A stretch of DNA of 64,000 nt, from positions 1-64,000 of IMG/VR virus record IMGVR_UViG_3300042430_000335; one strand, 5' to 3'. Shown one piece after another: positions 63,436 through 64,000 of the stretch. The notes under the pieces are model-generated. The model saw nothing but the letters and a program-made list of their open reading frames with translations. It had not been told where the DNA came from and searched no databases. Numbering within the stretch: the stretch's first letter is position 1; each line of letters begins with the position of its first letter. A program made the position numbers and the translations under genes. This DNA comes from a virus.

Positions 63436-63659
63436 TGCAAGTAGAAAGAAAACGACACATAGCTAAAACTGTTAGCTACCGCCTCATAAGTACACTCATT
63501 GGTGTTCTCACTATGTTTATTGTAACAGGATCTATAAAAGCAGGTGCTGCATTTGGTGTGGCTGAGTTGTTATGGAAACCTATACAATACTACATCCACG
63601 AACGTATATGGTATAAGTGGATTAGATATGGTTTAAAAGGACAAAAACAACCTGACTAG
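63432..63659 (+). CDS. DUF2061-like small membrane protein, 75 aa
   Basis: The sequence KTVSYRLISTLIGVLTMFIV and GSIKAGAAFGVAELLWKPIQ, then YYIHERIWYKWIRYG, matches the DUF2061 pattern: a basic N terminus, two membrane helices and a closing IHERIW. Function is unknown. It is coupled to the nucleotidyltransferase by an ATGA overlap, so it belongs to the same activated-donor module. Its last 38 bases overlap the convergent minus-strand gene. Confidence 0.7.
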   Translation: MMQVERKRHIAKTVSYRLISTLIGVLTMFIVTGSIKAGAAFGVAELLWKPIQYYIHERIWYKWIRYGLKGQKQPD

Positions 63660-64000
63660 CATCTATCTTCTGGTGGCATTCAAACTGTCTGTCTGTTCCC
63701 TTGTGTTCAGGACACCAGTCCCAATCTCCTGCATCAAATCTTACGTCTTCTCTATTCCAACACCCGTGACAAACATTTTTGTTTGTAATTCTAATACAAT
63801 CAAACTCGTGGTTATCTTCAGTGAAATTACTGATCATAACCACTTTTTTATTCATAGCCCAGGCTAACCAACTAAGTCCACTAGATAGTCCTATGAACAG
63901 ATGACTGTGATGAATGATATTCATAGTGTTCTCTATGGATGCATCTTCTATCTGCTCACAATTGTCAAAAGGATTCTTCTCCTTAGATACATTGATAACA
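63622..64000 (-). CDS. Heptosyltransferase-like protein, partial (N terminus outside window)
   Basis: The minus-strand frame stays open to the right edge, so the N terminus lies beyond the window; an internal Met at 63924 is not the likely start. The visible C-terminal 125 residues include TMNIIHHSHLFIGLSSGLSW, LAWAMNKKVVMISNFTE, NKNVCHGCWN and WDWCPEHKGTDRQFECHQ. This is the pattern of autotransporter strand-loop-strand O-heptosyltransferases, which glycosylate Ser/Thr of surface proteins and bind iron through Cys residues. It converges with the DUF2061-like gene (38-nt overlap) and probably ends an oppositely transcribed block. Confidence 0.78.
   Translation of the reverse strand, partial: VINVSKEKNPFDNCEQIEDASIENTMNIIHHSHLFIGLSSGLSWLAWAMNKKVVMISNFTEDNHEFDCIRITNKNVCHGCWNREDVRFDAGDWDWCPEHKGTDRQFECHQKIDASQVVFVLLNHI

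Noticed and set aside
1-64000. tRNA genes, integrase, transposase or insertion sequences
   Set aside because: Almost all sequence is covered by coding genes and the few gaps are under 220 nt. None shows a cloverleaf or transposase-like frame on reading.

Overview
The window is one end-to-end block of an AT-rich bacteriophage genome whose gene content matches the crAss-like phages (order Crassvirales), podovirus-like phages of Bacteroidota. The main evidence is the order large terminase, portal, scaffold-like gene, major capsid protein, neck/ring proteins with a fused-in IHF-like gene, muzzle-like tail protein, then giant cargo ORFs. One 3839-residue ORF carries the DFDID signature of the crAss-like virion RNA polymerase. 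Host assignment to Bacteroidota is supported by absent Shine-Dalgarno sequences and by several TTG-N19/20-TANNTTTG promoter matches. No tRNA, CRISPR array, integrase or transposon was seen.

Layout. 1-744: a minus-strand gene and a GC-rich, structured divergent intergenic region. 745-3110: small plus-strand genes (membrane protein, winged-helix-like protein, IHF-like protein, zinc ribbon, small helical proteins). 3110-11206: packaging and capsid genes (TerL, portal, an SPFH/band-7 protein, scaffold-like protein, major capsid protein). 11207-16947: capsid accessory, collar-type fibre and small Cys-rich virion proteins, separated by strong hairpin terminators. 16948-25074: metallophosphoesterase, neck/ring proteins, second IHF-like protein and the muzzle-like protein. 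25086-33824: muzzle-associated and cargo proteins. 33828-50015: giant virion RNA polymerase, then a 1555-residue protein with an embedded PD-(D/E)XK nuclease. 50098-58343: three tandem genes sharing one N-terminal module; the last is a 2590-residue fibre with two collagen-like tracts, about 76 YadA-type repeats and a self-cleaving S74 chaperone.

58362-64000 is a glycan-modification cassette: two or three glycosyltransferases, an FkbM methyltransferase, a sulfotransferase, an APS-kinase-like protein, a HxGH nucleotidyltransferase, a DUF2061-like membrane protein and, on the minus strand, a heptosyltransferase cut by the window edge. A PAPS-dependent sulfotransferase next to an APS kinase suggests the phage makes its own sulfate donor and sulfates a glycan. 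Candidate acceptors are host surface polysaccharide or the Thr/Ser-rich tracts found on five virion proteins of this window; this link is inference.

All family calls come from reading motifs and gene order; no database search was possible.
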